From positions 29,918 through 93,917 of the forward strand of contig NZ_JABXWI010000031.1 in assembly GCF_014930365.1 (NCBI RefSeq): 64,000 bases of DNA. Reading direction: 5' to 3'. Both the position numbers and the translations under genes were made by a program. The notes beneath the pieces were generated by a model that saw only the letters and a list, made by a program, of their open reading frames with translations, did not search any database and was not told the DNA's origin. Shown piece by piece: positions 56,901 through 64,000 of the stretch; position 1 is the stretch's first letter; the number at the start of each line of letters is the position of its first letter. The stretch comes from Streptomyces caniscabiei (GTDB lineage: Bacteria > Actinomycetota > Actinomycetes > Streptomycetales > Streptomycetaceae).

Positions 56901-57866
56901 ATGGCACTCGAATCGACCCCGATGGCCGTCACCGGCGGCGAGCACTCGGCGCAGATGTTCCGAATGATGGTCCGCGACCTGGCGCGCGGCAACCAGGGCA
57001 TCACCGAAGGCGCCCACCTCAAGGTGACCGCCCTGTCCACGCCCGGCGCGGGCGTACAGATCGCCGACGGATCCGCCGTCATCAAGGGCGTCTTCAGCCC
57101 CGTCCAGGGCCACTACAGCGTCTACAACATGGGCTCCGACACCGTCGCGATCGGCGCGACCGGCGGCACCCCCCGCTCCGACATGCTGATCCTGCGCGTC
57201 CAGGACCCCGACTACGAAGGCACCCTGGACCCGTCGGAGTCCGCGTTCTTCGACGTCGTCACCAACGTCTCCAGCTCCGCCACCACCGTGCCCTCCGGCT
57301 ACTCGGCGATCCCCCTGGCCCGCATCGACATCCCCGCCTCCACCGCGACCATCACCAACGCGATGATCGTGGACCTCAGGCAAGTCGCCAACCCGCGCCG
57401 CGAACGCCTCCTGCTGCCGTACTACGCCGCCGACCCGCTGGTGGAGATCTCCGGGACCTCCGAGACGTGGAAGACCCACCCCGCGCTGCCGTCCGCGTCC
57501 CCGGCCGGAGAGATGTTCGAAGTGCCCATCCCCGCCTGGGCAGCCCAAGCCAAAGTCGTCTTCAGCGTGGACGGTCTCCGGCTCGTCGACGGCAACGTCT
57601 TCGGCGGCTTCCGCTTCATGCTCGGCACCAAGGAGGCCGGCCAGTACGTCGGCATCGACGACAACCAGGGAAGCCCGCCCCGCCGGATCCCCGTCCGCAT
57701 GGCCGAGACGATCTCCCTGACCGACACGGCGGGCGCGGCGATGCGCGGCACCACCCAGTCGTTCTACTCCCGCATGCGGACCCGCTCCACCAACGCCGGG
57801 AAGATCGGAGTGGACGGCACCACCACCTTCATCGCCGACATCGAGTTCACCGAGGGCCCCCTGTAA
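56901..57866 (+). CDS. baseplate/tail tip protein
   Basis: 321 residues from ATG 56901 behind AGGAGGAGCC. Beta-rich with VTGGEHSAQMFRMMVRDLARGNQGITEGAHLKVTALSTPGAGVQIADGSAVIKG, a common start of actinophage tip proteins, and a C domain (QAKVVFSVDGLRLVDGNVFGGFRFMLG...GVDGTTTFIADIEFTEGPL) that looks like a sandwich fold. Sits between Dit and the tail-associated protein. Confidence 0.82.
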   Translation: MALESTPMAVTGGEHSAQMFRMMVRDLARGNQGITEGAHLKVTALSTPGAGVQIADGSAVIKGVFSPVQGHYSVYNMGSDTVAIGATGGTPRSDMLILRVQDPDYEGTLDPSESAFFDVVTNVSSSATTVPSGYSAIPLARIDIPASTATITNAMIVDLRQVANPRRERLLLPYYAADPLVEISGTSETWKTHPALPSASPAGEMFEVPIPAWAAQAKVVFSVDGLRLVDGNVFGGFRFMLGTKEAGQYVGIDDNQGSPPRRIPVRMAETISLTDTAGAAMRGTTQSFYSRMRTRSTNAGKIGVDGTTTFIADIEFTEGPL

Positions 57867-58960
57867 TGGGCCGGTGGCGGTACTTCGCGCAGCACGCCCT
57901 CACCGGGGACATCCTCCACCCCGCGCTTCCGCTGTCCGCCGTCCAGTTCGGCAACGAGCTCAACGGGCCCGGAAGCTTCTCTGCCACCCTCGCCCCGAAG
58001 TGGGTGGCCGCCAACGCCGCCCTCATCACCCCCGGCACCACCCTCATCTACGCCGAAGCCGACGGCTTCCTGCGCTGGGGCGGCCTCATCTGGGACATCG
58101 AGGCCGAGGACGCCGAGTACCGGATGGAGGCCGCCTCCTGGTCCAGCTACCTCACCAGACGGCACGACGAACACGGACAGCTCGGCGGCCGCGGCCCCTA
58201 CGTCTTCCAGGACCCGTGCGTCATCATCCGCGACATCTGGGACTACGCCCAGGAACAGCCCGACGGCGACCTGGGCGTCATCGTCGACGCCACCACCTCG
58301 AGCGCCAAGGCTGGCACCCCAGCCGAACCGTGGAACTCGTTCTGGTACGAGACGCCCAACCTCGGAGACCACCTCGACGACCTCGTCTCCGAGGACGGCG
58401 CCCCGCAGTACACCAACACCTGCTCCTTCCAGGCCAACGGCAGCATCGAACGCCGTCTTCGCCTGGGCTTCCCACGCCTCGGGGCCCGCCGCACCGACAT
58501 CTCCTTCACCACCGGCATCAACATCGTCGACGCCGTGCCCGTCCGCTACTCCGGCGACACCTTCGCCAACGTCGTCATTGCCACCGGCTCCGGCGAGGGG
58601 ACCGCCACCCGCTACGCCGTCGACCCCGCCCGCGACGGCCGCCTGCGCATGGAGAGCGTCCTCGCGCTGCCGAATGTCAACGGCAACGACGTCCTCGGCC
58701 GCCGCGCGCGGGCCCGCCGACGGCAGCTGCAGGTGATGGGGCAGGTCACGCAGATCACCGTTCGCGACCACCCCGCGGCCCCGCTCGGCTCGTGGCAGAT
58801 CGGCGACGACGTCCGCATCGCCGTGCACAACCAGTGGGTGTCCTACACCGGCTGGGCCCGCATCCTCGCCGACTCCTACGAGCCCGGAGAACACCCCGAC
58901 CGGGCCGTCCTCACCCTGCAAAGGGCCGATGCCTTCCACTACGGATCGGATTCCTCATGA
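57866..58960 (+). CDS. tail-associated (Tal-like) minor tail protein
   Basis: 364 residues from ATG 57866, one base overlapping the previous stop. YFAQHALTGDILHPALPLSAVQFGNELNGPGSFSATLAPKW...TTLIYAEADGFLRWGGLIWDIEAEDAEYRMEAASWSSYL is typical of the gp27/Tal-like baseplate domain. The rest is beta-rich with GSWQIGDDVRIAVHNQWV near the end. Forms the tip for host contact. Confidence 0.83.
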   Translation: MGRWRYFAQHALTGDILHPALPLSAVQFGNELNGPGSFSATLAPKWVAANAALITPGTTLIYAEADGFLRWGGLIWDIEAEDAEYRMEAASWSSYLTRRHDEHGQLGGRGPYVFQDPCVIIRDIWDYAQEQPDGDLGVIVDATTSSAKAGTPAEPWNSFWYETPNLGDHLDDLVSEDGAPQYTNTCSFQANGSIERRLRLGFPRLGARRTDISFTTGINIVDAVPVRYSGDTFANVVIATGSGEGTATRYAVDPARDGRLRMESVLALPNVNGNDVLGRRARARRRQLQVMGQVTQITVRDHPAAPLGSWQIGDDVRIAVHNQWVSYTGWARILADSYEPGEHPDRAVLTLQRADAFHYGSDSS

Positions 58961-60558
58961 CCGGATCCATCGCGCGGGAACTCCACGACCTCAAGCAGCG
59001 CCTCGCCCGGGTCGAGAAGGGCCAGCGGTACGCGCACGGAGGGAGCCTGGAGAACAGCTCCCTCCTGGTCCGCGACGCCACCGGTTCCCTGCGGGGCATC
59101 GTCGGCCAGCAGGCGGACGGCACCACCGCCGTGAACGTCGTCAACGGCGCCGCACCGCCCGCCCCGTCCACGCCCACCGTCGCCCCCGCGCTCGGCGGGA
59201 TCGCGGTCGGCTGGGACGGCACCTTCGCAGACGGGCAGGTGATGCCGCTGGACTGGGCCCGCATCGAGGTCCACGCCTCCACCACCGCCGGGTTCACCCC
59301 AACCTCGGACACGCTGCAGGCGACGATGGAGACCCCGCAGGGCGCGATCAGCTACCTGCCCGCGACCGACCCGACCTACGTGCGGATCCTGGCCCGCAAC
59401 ACCTCCGGCACCGCCTCCACCCCGACCACAGAGGTCGGACCGTACTCACCCCGCCCGGTCGCAGGGGACATCGGCATCGGCGAGATCGTCGAAACGATGA
59501 TCTCCGACGGTGCCGTCACCAGCCCCAAGATCTTCGCGAACGCGGTGACCACGGCGAAACTCGCCGCCGGATCCGTCGACGCGACCGCCCTGAAAGCGGA
59601 CGCGATCACCGGCAAGACCATCACCGGCGGCACCATCACCGGCTCGCTGATCCAGACCGACACCACCGGCGAGCGGATCACCATCAACGAAGCCGACGCC
59701 AACATGGTCATCGTCTACGACTCCAGCGGCACCGCGGTCGGCGAATTCTCAGCCCGCGGAGTCCGCCTCCTCGGCGACTCCGGCGCCCGCCTCTTCCTCG
59801 ACCCCGACGCCACCTACCCGCACGTCCGCTGGTCCAACGCCGCCGGATCGAAATGGGCCGTCGCCCAGGTCACCGAACCCACCGCAGGTGACGCCAACCT
59901 GGAGACGTTCTGCGGAACGTTCTCCGGCAGCGGCCACACCGACATGCTCTGGCGCTCCCTCCTCGCCCGCGACGTCGCCGTCATCGAACGACTGCGCTCA
60001 TCAGACCCCACTACCGTCATCGGCGGCCGCCTGCTCCTGAACGCGACCCTGGCCAACCTGGGCTTCTCCAACACCGCCACCCCGGCCGAGAACACCGGCC
60101 TGACCGTAGAGGCCAACATCGCCACCGTGGACGGAGGACGCTTCTACGTCCTCCCGCCAGCCTCAGCGAACAGCGCCATTGCCGTCGACGCTCTCACTGG
60201 GCACACCGGCAACCTGCTCCAGTTGGTCCGCGGTGGATCGGACCGCTTCCGCGTCGACAAGGACGGCAACGCCACCGCCATCGGCGCCGTCACGGCGGGC
60301 AACATCCGCGCCTCCCGCACCTCCTGCCCAGCTCCCGGGGCCGGCGGCGGCACCACCACCGCCACCGTCACCTTCTCCACCCCCATGACCAACACCCCCC
60401 GCGTCGTCCTCACCCCCGACACCACCGTCGACCCGGCCACCGTCACCATCCGCGCCTACGCCGACGGCATCTCCACCACCGGCTTCACCATCCGCTGCTA
60501 CCGATCCACCAACTCATCCACGAACGTCGGCTGGGTCGCCATCAGCGACCCCGCCTAA
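58957..60558 (+). CDS. tail fibre/minor tail protein
   Basis: 533 residues from ATG 58957. Short coiled coil (ARELHDLKQRLARVEKGQRY), an FN3-like domain (PSTPTVAPALGGIAVGWDG...ARIEVHAS), TSPKIFANAVTTAKLAAGSVDATALKADAITGKTITGGTITGS repeats (trimeric beta helix-like) and a C-terminal domain (TATVTFSTPMTNTPRVVLTPD...AYADGISTTGFTIRCYRS) like phage receptor-binding ends. It is probably the host-recognition fibre. Confidence 0.85.
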   Translation: MTGSIARELHDLKQRLARVEKGQRYAHGGSLENSSLLVRDATGSLRGIVGQQADGTTAVNVVNGAAPPAPSTPTVAPALGGIAVGWDGTFADGQVMPLDWARIEVHASTTAGFTPTSDTLQATMETPQGAISYLPATDPTYVRILARNTSGTASTPTTEVGPYSPRPVAGDIGIGEIVETMISDGAVTSPKIFANAVTTAKLAAGSVDATALKADAITGKTITGGTITGSLIQTDTTGERITINEADANMVIVYDSSGTAVGEFSARGVRLLGDSGARLFLDPDATYPHVRWSNAAGSKWAVAQVTEPTAGDANLETFCGTFSGSGHTDMLWRSLLARDVAVIERLRSSDPTTVIGGRLLLNATLANLGFSNTATPAENTGLTVEANIATVDGGRFYVLPPASANSAIAVDALTGHTGNLLQLVRGGSDRFRVDKDGNATAIGAVTAGNIRASRTSCPAPGAGGGTTTATVTFSTPMTNTPRVVLTPDTTVDPATVTIRAYADGISTTGFTIRCYRSTNSSTNVGWVAISDPA

Positions 60559-60579
60559 CCCCCGAGAGGACCCCTCCTG

Positions 60580-60885
60580 ATGCTGTCCCTGCCCGACCGG
60601 TCCGGCATGATCCCCACCGGCCTCGAGGTGTTCTTCCCCATGGGCCCCGGCGAGTACGTCGAGGACGGCCCGATCCTCCGCCTCGACAAGCGGGACATCC
60701 AGACGTACACCGACCAGGACCTGGACGCCCTGATAGCCGCCCGCATCGCCCCCTACCAGGCGGCCCACCCCGACTGGCGGATCGAAGCCCACCGCGCCTG
60801 GACCTTCGGCGGCCTCCCCGGCGGAAGCGCCGTTCTCCAGGAACAAGCCCCCGAGCAGGAACAGGCACCCGAAACCCAGGAGTAG
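60580..60885 (+). CDS. small tail-region protein
   Basis: 101 residues from ATG 60580. LEVFFPMGPGEYVEDGPILRLDKRDIQTYTDQDLDALIAARIAPY then VLQEQAPEQEQAPETQE, an acidic repeat at the end. Located directly after the fibre gene; may be a fibre chaperone. No family. Confidence 0.68.
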   Translation: MLSLPDRSGMIPTGLEVFFPMGPGEYVEDGPILRLDKRDIQTYTDQDLDALIAARIAPYQAAHPDWRIEAHRAWTFGGLPGGSAVLQEQAPEQEQAPETQE

Positions 60886-60903
60886 CCCGCAGCCCGGCGG
60901 CCA

Positions 60904-60953
60904 GGGGAACACGCGAGCCCCCAGCCCGTAGCCTGATCAACAGGGCGACCCTC
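60904..60953 (+). promoter_or_regulatory. late-promoter-like bipartite motif, copy 4
   Basis: GGGGAAC (60904-60910), 32 nt, then GGGCGACCCTC, a weaker match to the second block. CTGATCA is as in copy 2. The protease/lysis genes begin at 61044. Confidence 0.6.
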
Positions 60954-60956
60954 CGC

Positions 60957-60996
60957 CCCTCGCGCCACCCCCGAGGGACGACCGCACACCGCGGTC
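60957..60996 (+). other. hairpins in lysis-operon leader
   Basis: CCCTC (60957-60961) with GAGGG (60973-60977), and GACCGC (60980-60985) with GCGGTC (60991-60996), follow motif copy 4 in a 158-nt gap before the protease start. They may shape the leader. Confidence 0.4.
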
Positions 60997-61043
60997 CACC
61001 ACCTTTCAGCTCGCGCGCGGGGAGACGCAGGAGCCAGGGTCAC

Positions 61044-61859
61044 GTGCCCGAACTCACCATCCAGCAGTACCCGGTACGGCCAGGCCTCGGACGGCACCTC
61101 GTGCTCGATCCGCGCAGCCTCGCCTACCGGCGGGCCTACGACGGGCAGCCCCTGCACCCCACCGCCTGGGAACCCCGCCTCCCGGTCCTCGACCAGCGCA
61201 ACCTCATCTCCCAGGACATCCACACCAGCGCCCACGGCGACGCCGCCGACGTCGACGCCCTCGGCTCCTGCACCGGCAACGCCGCCACCGCGCTCCTGTC
61301 CGTCCTCCTCGACAGGGACCGCGCGGCCGCCGCCGGCCTCGACACCCGCGACGCCGCAGCCGCCCAGCGCTTCGCGATCGACCTCTACGCACACGCCACC
61401 ACCCTCGACCAGTGGCATGAGTACACCTGGCCGACCACCGACTGCGGATCGTCCGGCCTCGGCATCGCCAAAGCGCTGCGCGCCCGCGGCCTCATCAGCC
61501 AGTACGGCCACGCCACCACCGCCGAGGAACTGTGCACCCTCCTGCAGACCGGCCCGGTCCTCATGGGGATGCCGTGGCACGCGCAGTTCAGCACCCCGGA
61601 CCGTGACGGCTTCATCGACGCCGTCCCCGGCTGGCTCGCCTCCCCCCTCGAAGGCGGCCACGAGGTGTGCCTGACCGCGCTCGAGTCCGTCGCTCTCGAC
61701 GGCGACCGGCTGCTTCCCGAACACACCGTCCTGCGCTTCCGCAACTCGTGGGGGCGCTCCTGGGGCGACCGCGGCGACGGCCGACTCCGCCTCACCACCT
61801 ACCTCGCCCTCCGCGACCAGATCGACCTGGTCCAGCCCCGAAGGGACCACGCCACATGA
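61044..61859 (+). CDS. papain-like cysteine protease
   Basis: 271 residues from GTG 61044 behind GGAGCCAGG. The C1 peptidase triad is visible: LGSCTGNAATAL with Cys76, GGHEV with His206 and RNSWGRSWGDRG with Asn234; Gln51 may form the oxyanion hole. No signal peptide is seen, so it acts in the cytoplasm or inside the virion. A C1 protease in a phage between fibre and lysis genes could mature a structural protein or cut the host wall proteins. Partner unknown. Confidence 0.88.
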   Translation: MPELTIQQYPVRPGLGRHLVLDPRSLAYRRAYDGQPLHPTAWEPRLPVLDQRNLISQDIHTSAHGDAADVDALGSCTGNAATALLSVLLDRDRAAAAGLDTRDAAAAQRFAIDLYAHATTLDQWHEYTWPTTDCGSSGLGIAKALRARGLISQYGHATTAEELCTLLQTGPVLMGMPWHAQFSTPDRDGFIDAVPGWLASPLEGGHEVCLTALESVALDGDRLLPEHTVLRFRNSWGRSWGDRGDGRLRLTTYLALRDQIDLVQPRRDHAT

Positions 61860-63217
61860 CGCACTTCCACGTGGCCATCGACCACCTCGCCTCACCCGAC
61901 CCCGACACCCCCGAGCCGCACCTGGAGACGACATACGTCGGCACCGTCGACCAGGCCCACGTCGACGAGGTCCGCGCCATCGCCGCCCTCGACGACAGCC
62001 CCCGCTGGATGAAGGAACACCCCCGCCTCGAGGGCGCGTTCATGGTCCTCCGCGACGACGGCGACCTCGACGTGTACGTGCCCGTCGACGCCGCCGAGTA
62101 CCGGGTGTACGAGCCCGACCCGGACCCCAAGACGCCCGGCCCGGACGACCTCCCGCGCGGCTCCTCCGGCCCGGCCTACATCGACGGCGCCGTACGGTTC
62201 GGAAGCCAGACCGTCGGCGGAGCCATGGACACCCCCGGCAACCCGCCGCGATCCACCTGGCACACCACCGAGTCCCCGGCCGGCGGGAACTACTTCACCT
62301 CCATCGCCGCCTACCTGATCCGCGTCGGCGCCGAGCCCCAGGTCATCTACGACCCCCTGACGGACAAGCTCGGCCAGTTCGGGCCGCTCACCAAGTCGGG
62401 CCGCGCCCTGCGCAACGACGGCACCCGCCGCACGAACCGCGAGGGCAAGGTCAACATTCAGGTCGAGGTTCTCGGCCGGGCCTCCCAGCCGTGGACGAAG
62501 GGCTTCGACCCGGCGAAGAAGCCGAACTACCGCAAGCTGATCGCCGCGATGCGCGCCCACGGCATCCCTGACGTCTGGCCGGCCGGGAAGCCCGCAGGAA
62601 CCGCGGCCGCCGTCGCGAAGGGGTCTCGCTCTCGCACGACCTGGCAGACCAAGGGCGGCCACTACGGGCACTGCCATGTGCCCGGAAACGACCACTGGGA
62701 CCCGGGCGCCATCGACACCGGCATCGTCCCCGGCACGCCCGCCGACGACCCGGCCGAACCCGGCGAGGGAACCGGAACCCAGAGCGGCACGGGCACGTAC
62801 GCGGTCCGCAAGGGCGACACCCTGACCTCCATCGCCAAGGCACACAGCACCACCGCCGCGAAGCTGACCTCCCTCAACAGCCTGAGGGACCCGGACAATC
62901 TGGTCGTCGGCCAAACCCTGAAGGTGCCAGCGAAGAAGCCCGCTGCGGTGCTCTACGAGCCGTTCCCCGGCTCCGAGTTCTTCCACGGCGGCCGCAACTC
63001 CAAGGTCATCACCGCCATGGGGCAGCGCCTCGTCGCCGAGGGCTGCGGCCGGTACGCCGAAGGCCCGGGCCCGGACTGGACGGTCGCCGACCGCCGCTCC
63101 TACGCCGCCTGGCAGAAGAAGTACTCCAAGGCCAACAACCTGGGATGGACCGACGCCGATTGCGACGGCATCCCCGGCAAGGCCTCTTGGGACGCCCTCA
63201 GGGTCCCGAACGTCTGA
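61856..63217 (+). CDS. endolysin: amidase-like domain, LysM and peptidoglycan-binding tail
   Basis: 453 residues from ATG 61856. An N-terminal part of about 95 residues (EVRAIAALDDSPRWMKEHPRL) leads to an amidase-2-like domain: RSTWHTTESPAGG (near 136), VNIQVEVLGRA, and HYGHCHVPGNDHWDPGAID near 272. A LysM repeat follows (YAVRKGDTLTSIAKAHSTTAAKLTSLNSL, about 315-360) and a C-terminal wall-binding domain of about 80 residues. It cuts the N-acetylmuramoyl-L-alanine bond for lysis. Confidence 0.9.
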   Translation: MTHFHVAIDHLASPDPDTPEPHLETTYVGTVDQAHVDEVRAIAALDDSPRWMKEHPRLEGAFMVLRDDGDLDVYVPVDAAEYRVYEPDPDPKTPGPDDLPRGSSGPAYIDGAVRFGSQTVGGAMDTPGNPPRSTWHTTESPAGGNYFTSIAAYLIRVGAEPQVIYDPLTDKLGQFGPLTKSGRALRNDGTRRTNREGKVNIQVEVLGRASQPWTKGFDPAKKPNYRKLIAAMRAHGIPDVWPAGKPAGTAAAVAKGSRSRTTWQTKGGHYGHCHVPGNDHWDPGAIDTGIVPGTPADDPAEPGEGTGTQSGTGTYAVRKGDTLTSIAKAHSTTAAKLTSLNSLRDPDNLVVGQTLKVPAKKPAAVLYEPFPGSEFFHGGRNSKVITAMGQRLVAEGCGRYAEGPGPDWTVADRRSYAAWQKKYSKANNLGWTDADCDGIPGKASWDALRVPNV

Positions 63218-63262
63218 CCCACCCCCCTGCCCCTCTTCCCTTCTCCCCAACTGGAGACCATC

Positions 63263-63649
63263 GTGAGGATCCTGGGCCGAGAGCCCGTCTACATCCTGGC
63301 CTTCGTGGCCGTCGCCCTGAAGCTGTCGTCCGCCTACGGCCTCGAGGTCACCGCGGACCAGCAGGCCGTCATCATGGCCGTCCTGTCCGGCGTCGTCGCC
63401 CTCGTCGAAGCGATCGTGCTGCGCACCGGCGCTGCGGCGGCCGCCGTCGTCAACCTGGCTCAGGCCTGCCTGGCCCTCTTCCTCGGATTCGGTCTGGACA
63501 TGACCGCAGAACAGCAGGCCCTGTGGATGCTGGCCGTCGAGGGCGCCATCGCCATCTTCCTGCGCCGCGAAGTCACCGCCCCCGTCCAGGTCCTGAGCAT
63601 CGAACAGACCAGTCCGCTCGACCGCACACACACCACCAGGGCCGCATAG
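63263..63649 (+). CDS. holin-like membrane protein
   Basis: 128 residues from GTG 63263. Helices near 8-25 (PVYILAFVAVALKLSSAYG), 35-55 (AVIMAVLSGVVALVEAIVL), 58-78 (AAAAVVNLAQACLALFLGFGL) and 85-100. Small, several helices, positive and polar ends, following the endolysin: the usual features of a holin which opens the membrane for the lysin. Confidence 0.8.
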   Translation: MRILGREPVYILAFVAVALKLSSAYGLEVTADQQAVIMAVLSGVVALVEAIVLRTGAAAAAVVNLAQACLALFLGFGLDMTAEQQALWMLAVEGAIAIFLRREVTAPVQVLSIEQTSPLDRTHTTRAA

Positions 63650-64000
63650 TGCGACGCCGGGTGGCCGACTGGTTCAGCGGGCGCCTCGGACGCCGGGGCC
63701 GGTTCCTCCTCTTCATGGGGATCGGCAAGGTGTGCTGGGGCGTCGGGCTGATCGTCGAACCGCCACCCGGCATGGGCCTGTCGCTACTCACTCGCTACGC
63801 GCCGCTGCACTGCTGGGCCTGGGTATGGATCGTCGCCGGTCTGGCGGCTTTCACCTCGGCCTGGGTGCGGTTCGCTCGCGACGGCCTCGGCTTCGTCGCC
63901 GCTTCCGTCCCCCCGGCGCTGTGGGCGTTCGCCTACGGGTGGGCGGGGCTGGTCGGCGACTACAGCCGGGGCCTTTGGATCTTCGCTTGGTACATGACCT
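63649..64000 (+). CDS. membrane protein, cut by window end
   Basis: Read directly from GTG 63649, which uses the last base of the holin TAG. The first 117 residues begin MRRRVADWFSGRLGRRGR, then membrane helices (FLLFMGIGKVCWGVGLIV, WAWVWIVAGLAAFTSAW, LGFVAASVPPALWAFAYGW) before the window ends. Basic start and several helices suit a second holin, an antiholin or a spanin-like accessory. No stop is seen in the window. Confidence 0.68.
   Translation, partial: MRRRVADWFSGRLGRRGRFLLFMGIGKVCWGVGLIVEPPPGMGLSLLTRYAPLHCWAWVWIVAGLAAFTSAWVRFARDGLGFVAASVPPALWAFAYGWAGLVGDYSRGLWIFAWYMT

Noticed and set aside
1..64000. Integrase, attachment site, tRNA genes, CRISPR array, insertion sequences
   Set aside because: None found on reading both strands; no tyrosine or serine recombinase motifs among the proteins, no regular spacer-repeat pattern and no transposase.

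Overview
The window is high-GC actinobacterial DNA (third codon positions almost all G or C, many GTG starts, GTGA/ATGA gene overlaps, a WhiB-type protein, DUF6233- and DUF1643-type proteins). It reads as most of a temperate Streptomyces phage-plasmid: a siphovirus late region joined to a plasmid replication gene with in-gene iterons and to a conjugation module with a TraB/FtsK-type DNA pump. No integrase, tRNA gene, CRISPR array or rRNA is visible, which fits an extrachromosomal prophage. Plasmid-prophages of Streptomyces (such as pZL12 and pFP4, recalled from the literature) are a known class; kinship to them cannot be judged from this sequence alone.

Layout. 1-10.2 kb (+ strand): a tightly coupled early/accessory operon with a RusA-type resolvase, a WhiB domain fused to HTH segments, SSB, a DUF1643 protein, a tandem LuxR-type HTH protein and a NERD-domain protein, closed by a strong terminator at 10208-10249. 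10.3-13.3 kb: a DUF6233 gene, a minus-strand Cys-rich gene and a divergent pair made of a small secreted peptide carrying two DTAWG motifs and a TrmB-like/LuxR-type regulator. 13.4-21.8 kb (- strand): accessory operons with an ASCH protein, a ParB/sulfiredoxin-fold protein and a Dam-like adenine methylase. 22-25.5 kb: zinc-ribbon proteins, a winged-helix protein and the putative replication initiator with four 18-bp palindromic iterons inside its reading frame. 25.8-28 kb: control genes (two AlpA-like HTH proteins and an XRE-TPR regulator) with inverted-repeat operators. 28.1-38.3 kb (+): a transfer operon with HNH nuclease, zinc-ribbon proteins, SpdB-like membrane proteins, a long Gly/Ser/Lys-rich protein and the TraB/FtsK pump. 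A lipoprotein gene on the minus strand (38.5-39.2 kb) separates this from the late genes.

39.3-64 kb (+): small and large terminase, portal, scaffold, decoration, major capsid, head-tail connectors, tail tube, tail chaperones with a -1 frameshift, tape measure, baseplate/fibre proteins, papain-like protease, LysM endolysin, holin and a last membrane protein cut by the window edge.

Control signals tie the modules together. Three copies of a palindromic promoter/operator lie at 3834, 20780 and 24118. Four copies of a fixed-spacing bipartite motif (GGGGAAC, 32 nt, GGCGCGGGGCC) stand before late genes and look like phage-specific late promoters. An RNA with two mutually exclusive hairpins lies just before the tail tube start. 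The most novel candidate is the peptide/regulator pair at 11.75-13.34 kb, which together with the XRE-TPR protein could be a cell-cell signalling input to the lysogeny, transfer or lysis decision. That role is inference.
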